The translations under genes were made by a program, and so were the position numbers. Shown piece after piece: positions 34,656 to 41,861 of a stretch of 47,703 nucleotides of DNA. Under the pieces are notes generated by a model that had not been told where the DNA came from, did no database searches, and saw nothing but the letters and a program-made list of their open reading frames with translations. Within the stretch, counting starts at the first letter, position 1. Every line of letters begins with the position of its first letter. The stretch is from assembly GCA_014238335.1 (NCBI GenBank), contig JABABI010000053.1, positions 1 to 47,703 on the forward strand. The letters run 5' to 3'. This DNA comes from Fuerstiella sp. (lineage in GTDB: Bacteria > Planctomycetota > Planctomycetia > Planctomycetales > Planctomycetaceae).

Positions 34656-36301
34656 GATTGCCCTTCTCGGCCAGGGGAATCGACTCCGGTGAGATCAAGG
34701 TAGGCCGGCCTGTCGTCAAGGTTGACGACGGTGGCACCAAGTTCTTCCGCATCATGGCGTTTCATCAACCGCCAGCCATCAGCTGTCTTAACCGCCGCGC
34801 CATGCCACGGCGTTAACCAGACGTCAGTCGTTTCACCCAGCAGGATCCCGATCTTTGGCGAATGCGGATGCTGGGGGTGAATTGAAAGCCGCAGGGCGGT
34901 TGGAAAGCAGTCGGCGAGTAATCGGCCCCACGCATCGCTGCGGCGGATAACCTGGACCGCTCGCGGTTTGCACTGCTTGCGAATTTGTGTGCGACTTTGC
35001 GAAACATCGATGTCTGCGAATTCCTCGAACAGAAAACGATGGATACCGTTGAACAGCGCTCGGTCGTGTTCGAAGGTTGTCACCCGGTGCTCGACGGCTT
35101 CCAGTGATTCGGAGTACTGCTGGTCCAGATGCTCACGTATGCCATTAAGGTTCAGCCCGTCGTAGAGGTCTGACATACTGAACGTGTCCAGCGAGTGCAG
35201 TCCGGAGCGGGCAATGATTCGATCAATCCCCATGCCGTATGCGGTGACGTCAGCATCCGTCACACCAACCAGATCACTGAACACATGCCCGTCCGAGCAG
35301 ATCGTCAGCCGGACGCCTGCCGGATGCAGTCCCTGGAGTTCATTACACGTCGCCTGCAGAAACTCAAGCGCCTGACCTTCTGCCTGATCCGGCAGTGTCC
35401 CCAGAGTCTTCCGCCGGCTTGGCGACTTCGCAGGAAATGCGGGCAGCACAAAATGCAGCGGCAGACCTGTCCGAACAAAGTACTTCACTCGTGGAAGGTG
35501 CAACGTGAAGCAACGCTCACATGGATTGGCTGCACACCTGCCGGCCGATGGGAACAGCCGACGATGGCGATACAGCTTCCGCAGGATCGCTTCTGCCGCC
35601 TCTGTGACATTTCGATCGTCAGGCTCGCACGTCAGCAACCCCGCAATTCCATCCAGACGCTGAGCAAACCTGCGTGCTGGCGACAGCGGAAACATCATTG
35701 ATGTTGCTGCCGAAAGCATGTCCCCGGCCATTTTCATTGCCGCTGTCGTCGCCTGCTGGCCCTCACTTCGATCCTGACACCATGTCAGCGCAAGCATCAG
35801 ATGCAGCCCATACAACAGCCGACCCAGTTGCTCGACACCCAGTCCGCTCGGCCGAGCGGCCGCGCCGGCCGCTACGGCATTGAAGACTCCCTGGACTCGA
35901 TCGCGAATGAACTCGGTCTGTGGATGCAGGACCCCCAGTTCATGCCGCGGATCAAGCATCGTCGCCAGGAGCGATGCCAGCGCGTCACGATACGGAGCTG
36001 CCAGTTCCAGCTTGGCCGACATGGCCGCCAAAAATCGATCCGACAGCGAACCATCGGGAAGTTCGAGGACCTTATCCTCCAGTCCGACTGCAAAGCGGGA
36101 ATACATGGCCAGCACAATGTCTTCATCACGCTGAAAGAACACACGAGCCGTCTTGACAGAACAGGCAGCAGCGGTCGCAGTTCGCTCAAGTAACTGCGGC
36201 TGCCAGCCTTCGTTCGCCAGCAGACTAGCCGCCGCCTCAAGCATTCGCTGTCGCGTACGATGATCAGTATTGCTCACGGAACCAGAAGCCCGTAGGTTCA
36301 A
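34652..36301 (-). CDS. TetR-like domain fused to isonitrile synthase (DIT1/PvcA family)
   Basis: 549 residues. The frame begins at TTG 36301; GTG at 36277 is an alternative that keeps all domains. Residues about 15-205 look like a TetR-family regulator: an HTH region (TRQRMLEAAASLLANEGW, then TATAAACSVKTARVFFQRDE) and an all-helical ligand-binding-like part. Residues about 208-540 match isonitrile (isocyanide) synthases of the DIT1/PvcA family: a CxxxxCxxC cysteine cluster (256-264), HFVLPAFPAKSPSRRKTLG, RLTICSDGHVFSDLVGV, LRLSIHPQHPHSPKIGI and VWLTPWHGAAVKTADGW. These enzymes convert the amino group of Tyr or Trp to an isonitrile using ribulose 5-phosphate as carbon source. Known family members are normally stand-alone, about 330 residues. 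There is no stop or restart between the parts, so this is a true translational fusion. It is the first gene of a three-gene unit. Confidence 0.88.
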   Translation of the reverse strand: MNLRASGSVSNTDHRTRQRMLEAAASLLANEGWQPQLLERTATAAACSVKTARVFFQRDEDIVLAMYSRFAVGLEDKVLELPDGSLSDRFLAAMSAKLELAAPYRDALASLLATMLDPRHELGVLHPQTEFIRDRVQGVFNAVAAGAAARPSGLGVEQLGRLLYGLHLMLALTWCQDRSEGQQATTAAMKMAGDMLSAATSMMFPLSPARRFAQRLDGIAGLLTCEPDDRNVTEAAEAILRKLYRHRRLFPSAGRCAANPCERCFTLHLPRVKYFVRTGLPLHFVLPAFPAKSPSRRKTLGTLPDQAEGQALEFLQATCNELQGLHPAGVRLTICSDGHVFSDLVGVTDADVTAYGMGIDRIIARSGLHSLDTFSMSDLYDGLNLNGIREHLDQQYSESLEAVEHRVTTFEHDRALFNGIHRFLFEEFADIDVSQSRTQIRKQCKPRAVQVIRRSDAWGRLLADCFPTALRLSIHPQHPHSPKIGILLGETTDVWLTPWHGAAVKTADGWRLMKRHDAEELGATVVNLDDRPAYLDLTGVDSPGREGQS

Positions 36302-36423
36302 GAAACTCAGCCGACCCGAAAGTACCGGCTCTCTAGCGAGTTATGATATGGCAGATTGTCTCATCGCAGCCGCCGGATTTCATCCGGCAGCCCCGAAAAC
36401 TGCCTGATTTCCGGCGCCAATCG

Positions 36424-36520
36424 TGTCCTTGATCCTGCTGGCTGTGATCTGCAGCCTGGTCATCCGTTTCAGATGTTCCAGCCCGGCACCCTTAATCTGT
36501 GTACCGGTGAGGTGGAGTGT
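36424..36520 (-). pseudogene. Leucine-rich repeat remnant
   Basis: Read on the minus strand, the frame gives LHLTGTQIKGAGLEHLKRMT and then LQITASRI, the spacing of planctomycete LRR repeats (GTQITDAGLxHLKxLTxL). No open frame connects it to a start or to further intact repeats, so it is a gene fragment. Confidence 0.5.
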
Positions 36521-36603
36521 TCCCGGCGTCGAGGAGGATCACAGATTGTCCTTGAGCAGTCTCTTTTGCTTTGTGCCAGTCATTCTCCCTTCGAACTTGT
36601 CAA

Positions 36604-36753
36604 TCACGGCGCGCGGCCTCGCACAGCTTCATTGTCACAGTCCTTGATCAGTTCGGGGATGTCGCTTTGGCAGCATTCTAAACAACGCACGTTTGTCGCA
36701 GTGCCAATTATTTTTTCGTACGACCTGAATTTATCACGTTCTTCCCTGCTCAT
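36604..36753 (-). pseudogene. Unrecognised 49-codon frame with SDIPELIKD segment
   Basis: A short minus-strand frame (MSREERDKFRSYEKII..., then CCQSDIPELIKDCDNEAVRG, stop). The segment is nearly the same as the one encoded at 30391-30424 on the plus strand. Its end looks like the beginning of a HEAT repeat. Probably a fragment of a larger gene; function unknown. Confidence 0.3.
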
Positions 36754-37263
36754 CTTCCGCCAGTCCCACGGTGCAATCTCCGGCCTGTCCGTTGCACTAT
36801 CGGGACAGCTTTATTTGGTGAGATCGATGCGTCGTACAGCCGGTTCCCGGATTAGTACTTCCACCACAGGAACGGGTGATTTGGAAACGACGGGCGAAAG
36901 TTCAGTGATCGATCGTGGTAACTGTTTTTGTGGCCAGCGTTTTGCTCCGCGATCGAAAAACCGGAAAGAAAAGTGTCTGACTTCCGCCGCTGTGGTACCA
37001 GGTAGTGGCGGACAATGCCTCTGCATCTGTTCGAACCTTACAGCATTGCCACGCCGCAGTAGCCCGGGACAGGAACAGCGTCTCAACACATCCAGCCAGT
37101 AAAACCAGAATCACCCCAATACGACCGACTCCCCCAATGTGGCAGCTCCTGCCGAACATTTTCACAAAAGGGTGCACGAAACTGGCTCTGGCCTGCACTA
37201 ACCAGTGTGGATCCAATCGCACAGTACCACCAACCAACACCTTCACTAACGAGGACATTTTCA
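36754..37263. other. Intergenic region with only doubtful frames
   Basis: Frames on both strands (for example 36811-37089 minus, ending in PVVEVLIREPAVRRIDL) have no family I recognise. In view of the fragments on both sides this looks like decayed coding DNA. The last about 60 bases carry the leader and ribosome binding site of the gene at 37264. Confidence 0.35.
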
Positions 37264-37665
37264 ATGCGATACACCATTTTTTCACTCACTGCCCTGTTTC
37301 TCTGCACAGCCGCCAGTGCGGCAAACGCGTCCCCACTCGATGACGTTGTGAGCGGTACCATTAACGGAGACGGAGTCTCGAAGGTAATCAAGGCGGAATC
37401 GAACGGCGGGTTCACTGTTTCTCAGGTTAAGGTCGGCAACACTGTTCTGACGAAGGACGTCGACTACACCGTTGAGTCAGACGGCTCGTCAAAGCCCAGC
37501 ATTAAGTTGACCACTGCACCTGCCAACGGAGACGTAGTCACTGTGACAGGCACGAGTCCGAGCAGCGACCCAACGCTGGATCTGGAATGGCAGAAATCAA
37601 TTCTTTATAAAGCAAGACGAATCGCCAGCATGGCAGGTGGATGGCTGATTAGCTTGTTGTTTTGA
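37264..37665 (+). CDS. Small secreted protein, possible X2/Ig-like beta domain
   Basis: 133 residues starting at ATG 37264, about 9 bases after an AACGAGGA ribosome binding site; the longer frame from 37207 lacks one. Signal peptide MRYTIFSLTALFLCTAASA. The mature part VSGTINGDGVSKVIKAE... VGNTVLTKDVDYTVESDG... SIKLTTAPANGDVVTVTG has the alternating beta pattern and the DYTV/ANGDVVTVT landmarks of X2-like or Ig-like modules found beside glycan-active enzymes. The last 25 residues change character (ILYKARRIASMAGGWLISLL) and form a basic, hydrophobic tail that could insert in a membrane. It stands alone between decayed genes and is followed by a strong hairpin. No known function. Confidence 0.65.
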   Translation: MRYTIFSLTALFLCTAASAANASPLDDVVSGTINGDGVSKVIKAESNGGFTVSQVKVGNTVLTKDVDYTVESDGSSKPSIKLTTAPANGDVVTVTGTSPSSDPTLDLEWQKSILYKARRIASMAGGWLISLLF

Positions 37666-37684
37666 TCCTGCGAGCCGGAACAAG

Positions 37685-37717
37685 TCGCTGGTGCGATTAC
37701 CGAGATCGCACCAGCGA
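37685..37717 (+). terminator. 13-base perfect stem hairpin after the small secreted gene
   Basis: TCGCTGGTGCGAT and ATCGCACCAGCGA are exact reverse complements around a 7-base loop, 20 bases after the stop at 37665. There is no clear T-run downstream, so it may be a bidirectional terminator, an mRNA-stabilising hairpin or a repeat. Confidence 0.6.
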
Positions 37718-37866
37718 GTCCCTGTTCGATATCGGGTGGAAGAATGCACTGTCATAATTCCTTCAGGCCGCTGTCAGGCCTGAATTCCTTATCACAGGTG
37801 ACCGGCAGGCACAAATAAAGATGCGAACGATGATCATGAGACTCGCTTTCGAGCGCAAGAACGAGA

Positions 37867-37889
37867 ACCCGCATTTGAAGAATGCGGGT
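37867..37889. repeat. Perfect 9-base inverted repeat hairpin
   Basis: ACCCGCATT-TGAAG-AATGCGGGT: exact complementary arms with a 5-base loop. It lies between the small secreted gene and an LRR remnant, in DNA without a recognisable gene (37718-38103). It could be a terminator remnant or part of a dispersed repeat. Confidence 0.45.
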
Positions 37890-38103
37890 CACTGACGCGG
37901 GGATGGACAAGGTCATTCTGCGGGAGGCCGCGTCGGGCAACTTCTGAGCCCTTTGAAGCGTGGGCGTGGGGTGAGGAGCATGTTTACCGGGTGCCAGTCC
38001 CGTCCCCACCGTCTTTGAGTTTGCGAAACGGGCTCTGTATTTGTCGAGTATTCCATGGAAGATGCTGTTTGATGATCGATCAAGCGGCAGTGAACTGATT
38101 TCA

Positions 38104-38298
38104 TCATTTCGAGACCTCGCATGTCGGCAGTGCCGCCTTAATCTCTGCCAGCCCTGTGTCCGTGATCGGAGTGTTGTGGAGTTCGAGATTCTCCAGACTG
38201 GTCAGCCCTTTCAGATGCTCAAGCCCTGCATCCGTGAAGGCCCAGGGACAGCCGCGATATCTCGCCGCCATTCCGACTCCCTTCTGTGTCGGAGGCAC
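38104..38298 (-). pseudogene. C-terminal remnant of a leucine-rich repeat protein
   Basis: The minus-strand frame reads FTDAGLEHLKGLTSLENLEL, then TPITDTGLAEIKAALPTCEV and stop. This is the typical end of planctomycete LRR proteins (consensus ITDAGLxxLKxALPxCxI). The N-terminal codons (PPTQKGVGMAARY) do not fit and there is no signal sequence, so only the tail of the gene survives. Confidence 0.6.
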
Positions 38299-38413
38299 AT
38301 CAACCGAGGACGCGTAAATTCCTTCACCACCGTGCTGCAGGTGTCGTGATTACCGGTATCCCTGGTGCGATGCTGTGTGCCAAGACCGAGAGGATCGGCT
38401 CTTCACTCGCCTG

Positions 38414-38500
38414 TCAACACACGAAGATGACCCAGAGTCCGTAGACAGGTTCGTTGTCCGCGAGTCTGTTTCGAAATCGTTTCAGTGCCTGTGTCTTCAG
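38414..38500 (-). pseudogene. N-terminal remnant resembling HpcH/HpaI aldolase
   Basis: The short frame LKTQALKRFRNRLADNEPVY followed by GLWVIFVC and a stop resembles the N-terminus of HpcH/HpaI-type aldolases (consensus NxLKxxLxxGEPVxGLWVxL). The match is short, 28 residues, so this is a tentative call. The DNA between it and the LRR remnant shows nothing else I recognise. Confidence 0.35.
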
Positions 38501-38631
38501 GGGTTCGCAATCCTTTGACCGTCTCTGTCACTGTATTCGGGAATCGTTGCCTGCGCTGCGGGATAATGGGGTCCGTGGTCCGGCCAGGTGAAGTGCCGCG
38601 GAGGAGTGGTGCCAGTCGTGCTCTGCCCGCG

Positions 38632-39753
38632 TTATCTGGTCTGTGCAGGGGTATATCCTTTCCAGACCCACTCGATGGCGTGAGGGAGAAACTGCGATTT
38701 TGCGTTGCCTACGCCATGGCCGGAATTCTGGCAGAACAGATACTGGTAGTGATATCCTCTGGCCTCCAGAACTCTGGCCATGCAATGGTTTGCCTCCACC
38801 CAGTCATGCATGCCGTCACGCATGACGTTCGGATTGAAATTGTCACGGTCACCAACGGCCATGAACAGTCGGACAGGCTTCTTCGGGCTTTCCGGGATGA
38901 GCTTGTTATGAAAGCCCCAGGCTCCGTCCGGCGTTGCGGGGTTGAAGGGCCACTGTTGGTTCACAAAAGTGCCAGAAGTGGTCAGGACGCGGTGATAAAG
39001 ATCCGTACGATACCACGCCATGATGAGCGCGGCCGAGCCTCCGGAGCTGCTGCCCATCGTCGCTCGACCGTCGGGATCACTGGTCAGCCTGACTTCGCAG
39101 TGTTTCTCTACCAGCGGCAGCACTTCGGTCTCAATGTACTCGGCGAACAGACCCGACATCGTGTCGTATTCTTTTCCCCGTTCGTGTCCCTGAGCATCAC
39201 CGCCACCGTTCGCGACCATGATGACGATCATCGCGGGCACGCGCTTCTGAGCGATCAGGTTGTCGAGGATACGTGGCAGCGCCATGCCGGGACGCCCTTT
39301 GGGGCCATCGTGACAGACCATAAATGGCGCTTCGCTGCCGGGCACGTATTGATCCGGAATGTAAACGGTGATTTGTCGCCGGTAGTCGATTTCATGTGTT
39401 TCGACGATCAGAGTCTTGGGGTTTTCGGGGTCCACCCTGCCGAAAACGTTCCGGGCAATACCTGGGTTGAAAAGTTTGCCGTTCTTCGAATCCATGGTGA
39501 ACTGCTGTAGCTTCCCCTGCGGGACACCCTGGATGACCTTACGCTCAGGGGCCGGTGTATATTCAGGGCCGATCAGGAAATTTCCGTCAGCATCCAGAGG
39601 TGGATTCACACCGGATTTCCCGTCCAGTTGTACGAATTCCGGTGCACCAGGCGCATCGAACGGACGCGTTGGCGGCGCCGAGAAGGCAGGCGCTGAAAAC
39701 AGAAAGAAGAACGTGAGAAATGCAATCAGAACTGTCATCCGCTGCTGAAACAT
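38632..39753 (-). CDS. Exported alpha/beta-hydrolase esterase (putative esterase, Fes/IroE-like)
   Basis: 373 residues with a signal peptide (TVLIAFLTFFFLFSAPAFSA). The alpha/beta-hydrolase pattern is clear: RRQITVYIPDQYVPGSEAPF with MVCHDG; PAMIVIMVANGGGDAQGHER; the nucleophile elbow GSSSGGSAALIMAW (middle Ser); VRLFMAVGDRDNFN with the likely acid; and NSGHGVGNAKSQFLPHAIEW with the catalytic His. The family (esterase D/feruloyl esterase-like) removes acyl or feruloyl groups from sugars or siderophores. With sulfatases and an SGNH hydrolase nearby, deacylation of a modified polysaccharide is the likeliest role. It is intact in a region otherwise rich in broken genes. Confidence 0.88.
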   Translation of the reverse strand: MFQQRMTVLIAFLTFFFLFSAPAFSAPPTRPFDAPGAPEFVQLDGKSGVNPPLDADGNFLIGPEYTPAPERKVIQGVPQGKLQQFTMDSKNGKLFNPGIARNVFGRVDPENPKTLIVETHEIDYRRQITVYIPDQYVPGSEAPFMVCHDGPKGRPGMALPRILDNLIAQKRVPAMIVIMVANGGGDAQGHERGKEYDTMSGLFAEYIETEVLPLVEKHCEVRLTSDPDGRATMGSSSGGSAALIMAWYRTDLYHRVLTTSGTFVNQQWPFNPATPDGAWGFHNKLIPESPKKPVRLFMAVGDRDNFNPNVMRDGMHDWVEANHCMARVLEARGYHYQYLFCQNSGHGVGNAKSQFLPHAIEWVWKGYTPAQTR

Positions 39754-40006
39754 GGAACAACCTCGTCGAGATTAAGAATTGACAGGGACGATGCCGGTTT
39801 ACTCATCGAGTCAAAGTTCTCTGCAGTGTACCGGAAATGCAATGGAAGTGTCCGAATCGGCAGAGACGGACGTTCGGGGAACACGCCGTTCCCGCCTGTT
39901 GTGGCTGCGCCGCGGATCCGATTACCGTGCAGGCAAAGATTCAGTGTTGCACAATGGGGGCTGTGCAGTTTCTGCTTCATGGATTTTTCAGCAACAGGTA
40001 TCGGAT

Positions 40007-40180
40007 TCAGTCAGGATCGAGCATCCTCATCGGCGCGATGTCCTCCAGCAAAATCCAGACGATGCTGGGAGAACGTGCCGCTCCAGCCGTCTGCGTCTTC
40101 GCCGCGTCCGCCGCAGATGCAGTGAGAGCGCAGACGAAGAAAAGCGGCGACCAGAGAGTGATCGGAATCGTTTGATTCAA
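40007..40180 (-). pseudogene. N-terminal stub of a sulfatase
   Basis: From a TTG at 40180 the frame reads NQTIPITLWSPLFFVCALTA (signal peptide), then SPSIVWILLEDIAP, which matches the first strand and metal-ligand region of type I sulfatases (IVWIxxEDIxP). After this the similarity ends and a stop follows within a few codons. The formylglycine motif and everything after it are gone. Confidence 0.6.
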
Positions 40181-40950
40181 GGATTGCTTTCTTTGTCACC
40201 GTCACTGATGACCATGGCATTGCTGATGCGGGAGTATGGACTTTGCAGGCCGGAGTGTTCGCGGACATCACGAACAGCTGCCACGCGCCTGTTCGCCTGG
40301 ATCGAAACAGAATCTGCGAACCATCCGGCGACCAGGGATCTTTGATGCGATCCGGGATGATCTCGACCTCGGGATTGGTCGTCGGCCGCCACATCCCGGT
40401 GCCAGTGACTTCGTCGTGGTAGTCGCTTCGTTCCGTGTCCCACGGGTGTTCGATACCGGCAAAGCTGAAGATCGTGGGAACAAGATCGACACCGCCTACC
40501 GGCGCAGGACAGACATGGCCCTGCGGGACTCGTCCCGGCATGCTGACAATCAACGGCGAGCGAATGTTGGCATCGTAGGCGGCGACTTTATGCCGGAAGC
40601 CATGCTGCCCCCAGGCTAAACCCTGGTCCGACGTAAAGATCACGAGTGTGTTTTCAAGCTGGCCAGTGTCCTCAAGCGTCGACATCAGACGTGCCACACC
40701 CTCGTCGATTGTTTTGACAGCCTGATGGTACTGCTGCACCCACGACGTCAGAGTGCGTCTTTTCGACATCGGAATGCCGTCAGGGCCTTTCGTCCAGAAG
40801 CCGATCTTCTGCATCCAGTCGTGGGTCGGAATCTTCGGATTACTCAGCGTCGCCTTAAGCGCCGCATCAGGAAGATCGCTCCAGTCATCGTCATCAACAC
40901 GCGGTAGTTGCACATCTTTGAAGCTGTCGTAGATCCGCCGCGGGGGAAAA
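40181..40950 (-). pseudogene. C-terminal part of frameshifted sulfatase, running into a WD40-like fragment
   Basis: Continues the sulfatase that starts at 41590, in another frame: PPRRIYDSFKDVQLPRVDDD, QYHQAVKTIDEGVARLMSTL, LVIFTSDQGLAWGQHGFRHK (Asp-Gln ligand region), GGVDLVPTIFSFAGI. After HPWDTERSDYHDE the sulfatase stops. The frame runs on into an unrelated piece, DPWSPDGSQILFRSRRTGAW followed by QLFVMSAN, a TolB/PD40-type propeller blade. So the gene carries both a frameshift and a 3' truncation fused to foreign coding DNA. An internal protein starting within this frame is unlikely. Confidence 0.75.
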
Positions 40951-41590
40951 ACGGCACGTGCGGGCGGTAAAAACCAACAGAGAGAAAGAACGGATTGTCG
41001 TGTCTGTTGCCAAGTTGCTCGACGACCCAGGTGGCAGTGACGTGATCGGTGAACTTCGATTCGCCATAGTCCATCGTGCCGAAATCCCACGTTCTGTGCC
41101 ATCCCTTTGGCTTCTTATGGACCGGTTGGTCGAGGCCTTTCAGCCACTGTCCGAGACGCGGCCCCACAACCTGCGATTGCCTGGGCGTGCCACCATGAAA
41201 CACCTTCCCGGCCGTCAGTGTCTTGTAGCCACTGGCTGCAAAGTGCGCAGGCAGACTGACATGCGATTCCAGAAACTCAGGCTCTTTGGAGACGTGATAG
41301 TGATTGTCGTAAAACCCCGTCGACGAGGGCCTCCGTCCCCACAGCAAACTGATCCGCGACGGATTGCACATCGTCCCCTGGCAGTGGGCATTCGTAAAAA
41401 GCATACCCCGCCCTGCGAGTCGATCGATGTTTGGCGTGTGTGTTTGCGAATGACCACCGAGGCAACCGACCCAATCGTTGAGATCGTCCACGGCAATGAA
41501 GAGAACGTTGGGATTGTCGACCTCGGCAAACGATGGCGACGATTCGAACGCCAGCAGAAGAGCGATTGTGATAATCAGTGCTCTGATCAC
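40844..41590 (-). pseudogene. N-terminal part of frameshifted iduronate-2-sulfatase-like gene
   Basis: Starts at ATG 41590 with a signal peptide (RALIITIALLLAFESSPSFA). The sulfatase core is good: NVLFIAVDDLNDWVGCLGGH, TMCNPSRISLLWGRRPSSTG (formylglycine Cys in CNPSR), TLTAGKVFHGG, VGFYRPHVPFFP. This is the iduronate-2-sulfatase-like subgroup. At about 40942-40946 a run of five Cs on the coding strand puts the gene out of frame. One extra C would restore PFFPPRRIYDSF and join it to the next fragment. This could be a real mutation or a homopolymer sequencing error, but the 3' truncation of the same gene favours a pseudogene. Confidence 0.78.
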
Positions 41591-41621
41591 TCTGTAATTC
41601 CAACATTCGAAAAGTAGATGT

Positions 41622-41672
41622 AGGGCCGGTTCCTACCGGCCAGTTGATTTTCGTCCGGTGGGAACCGGCCCT
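41622..41672. repeat. Long GC-rich inverted repeat (REP-like)
   Basis: Arms 41622-41639 (AGGGCCGGTTCCTACCGG) and 41655-41672 (CCGGTGGGAACCGGCCCT) pair over 18 bases with a single mismatch, which a G-U wobble would allow in RNA. The loop is 15 bases. It lies between broken sulfatase genes and resembles an extragenic palindromic repeat. No other copy is seen in this window. Confidence 0.55.
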
Positions 41673-41725
41673 GCGGGTGGTTGATGCAGTAACCAGCCAG
41701 AAGCCGAATCCACGATGCTCACCGC

Positions 41726-41860
41726 CTAATAGCGCCCCGAATCATCTGCGAAGAAGAACAGAATACTGGGTCGCCGCTCCGCAGCGTGAACATGGCTACC
41801 AGCTACCAGGAAACTCAAAAGAATGACGTTGGGCCGACCGCCGAATCGAATTTGCAACAT
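41726..41860 (-). pseudogene. N-terminal stub of another sulfatase
   Basis: ATG 41860 begins one base after the stop of the sulfatase-SGNH gene. It reads VILLSFLVAGSHVHAAERRP (signal peptide and cleavage region), then SILFFFADDSGRY and a stop. Intact relatives continue RPNILFFFADDWGRYA.... The remaining 400 or so residues, including the formylglycine site, are missing. The position suggests that it was once the next gene of the operon. Confidence 0.6.
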
Positions 41861-41861
41861 T

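Noticed and set aside
36356..37102. 248-codon plus-strand frame
   Set aside because: Composition is Ser/Arg/Cys-rich without a domain, and the opposite strand holds an LRR fragment and the SDIPELIKD segment, so it is a shadow frame.
38485..39510. 341-codon plus-strand frame
   Set aside because: It lies entirely opposite the clear esterase gene and starts outside it with no domain; it is an antisense shadow.
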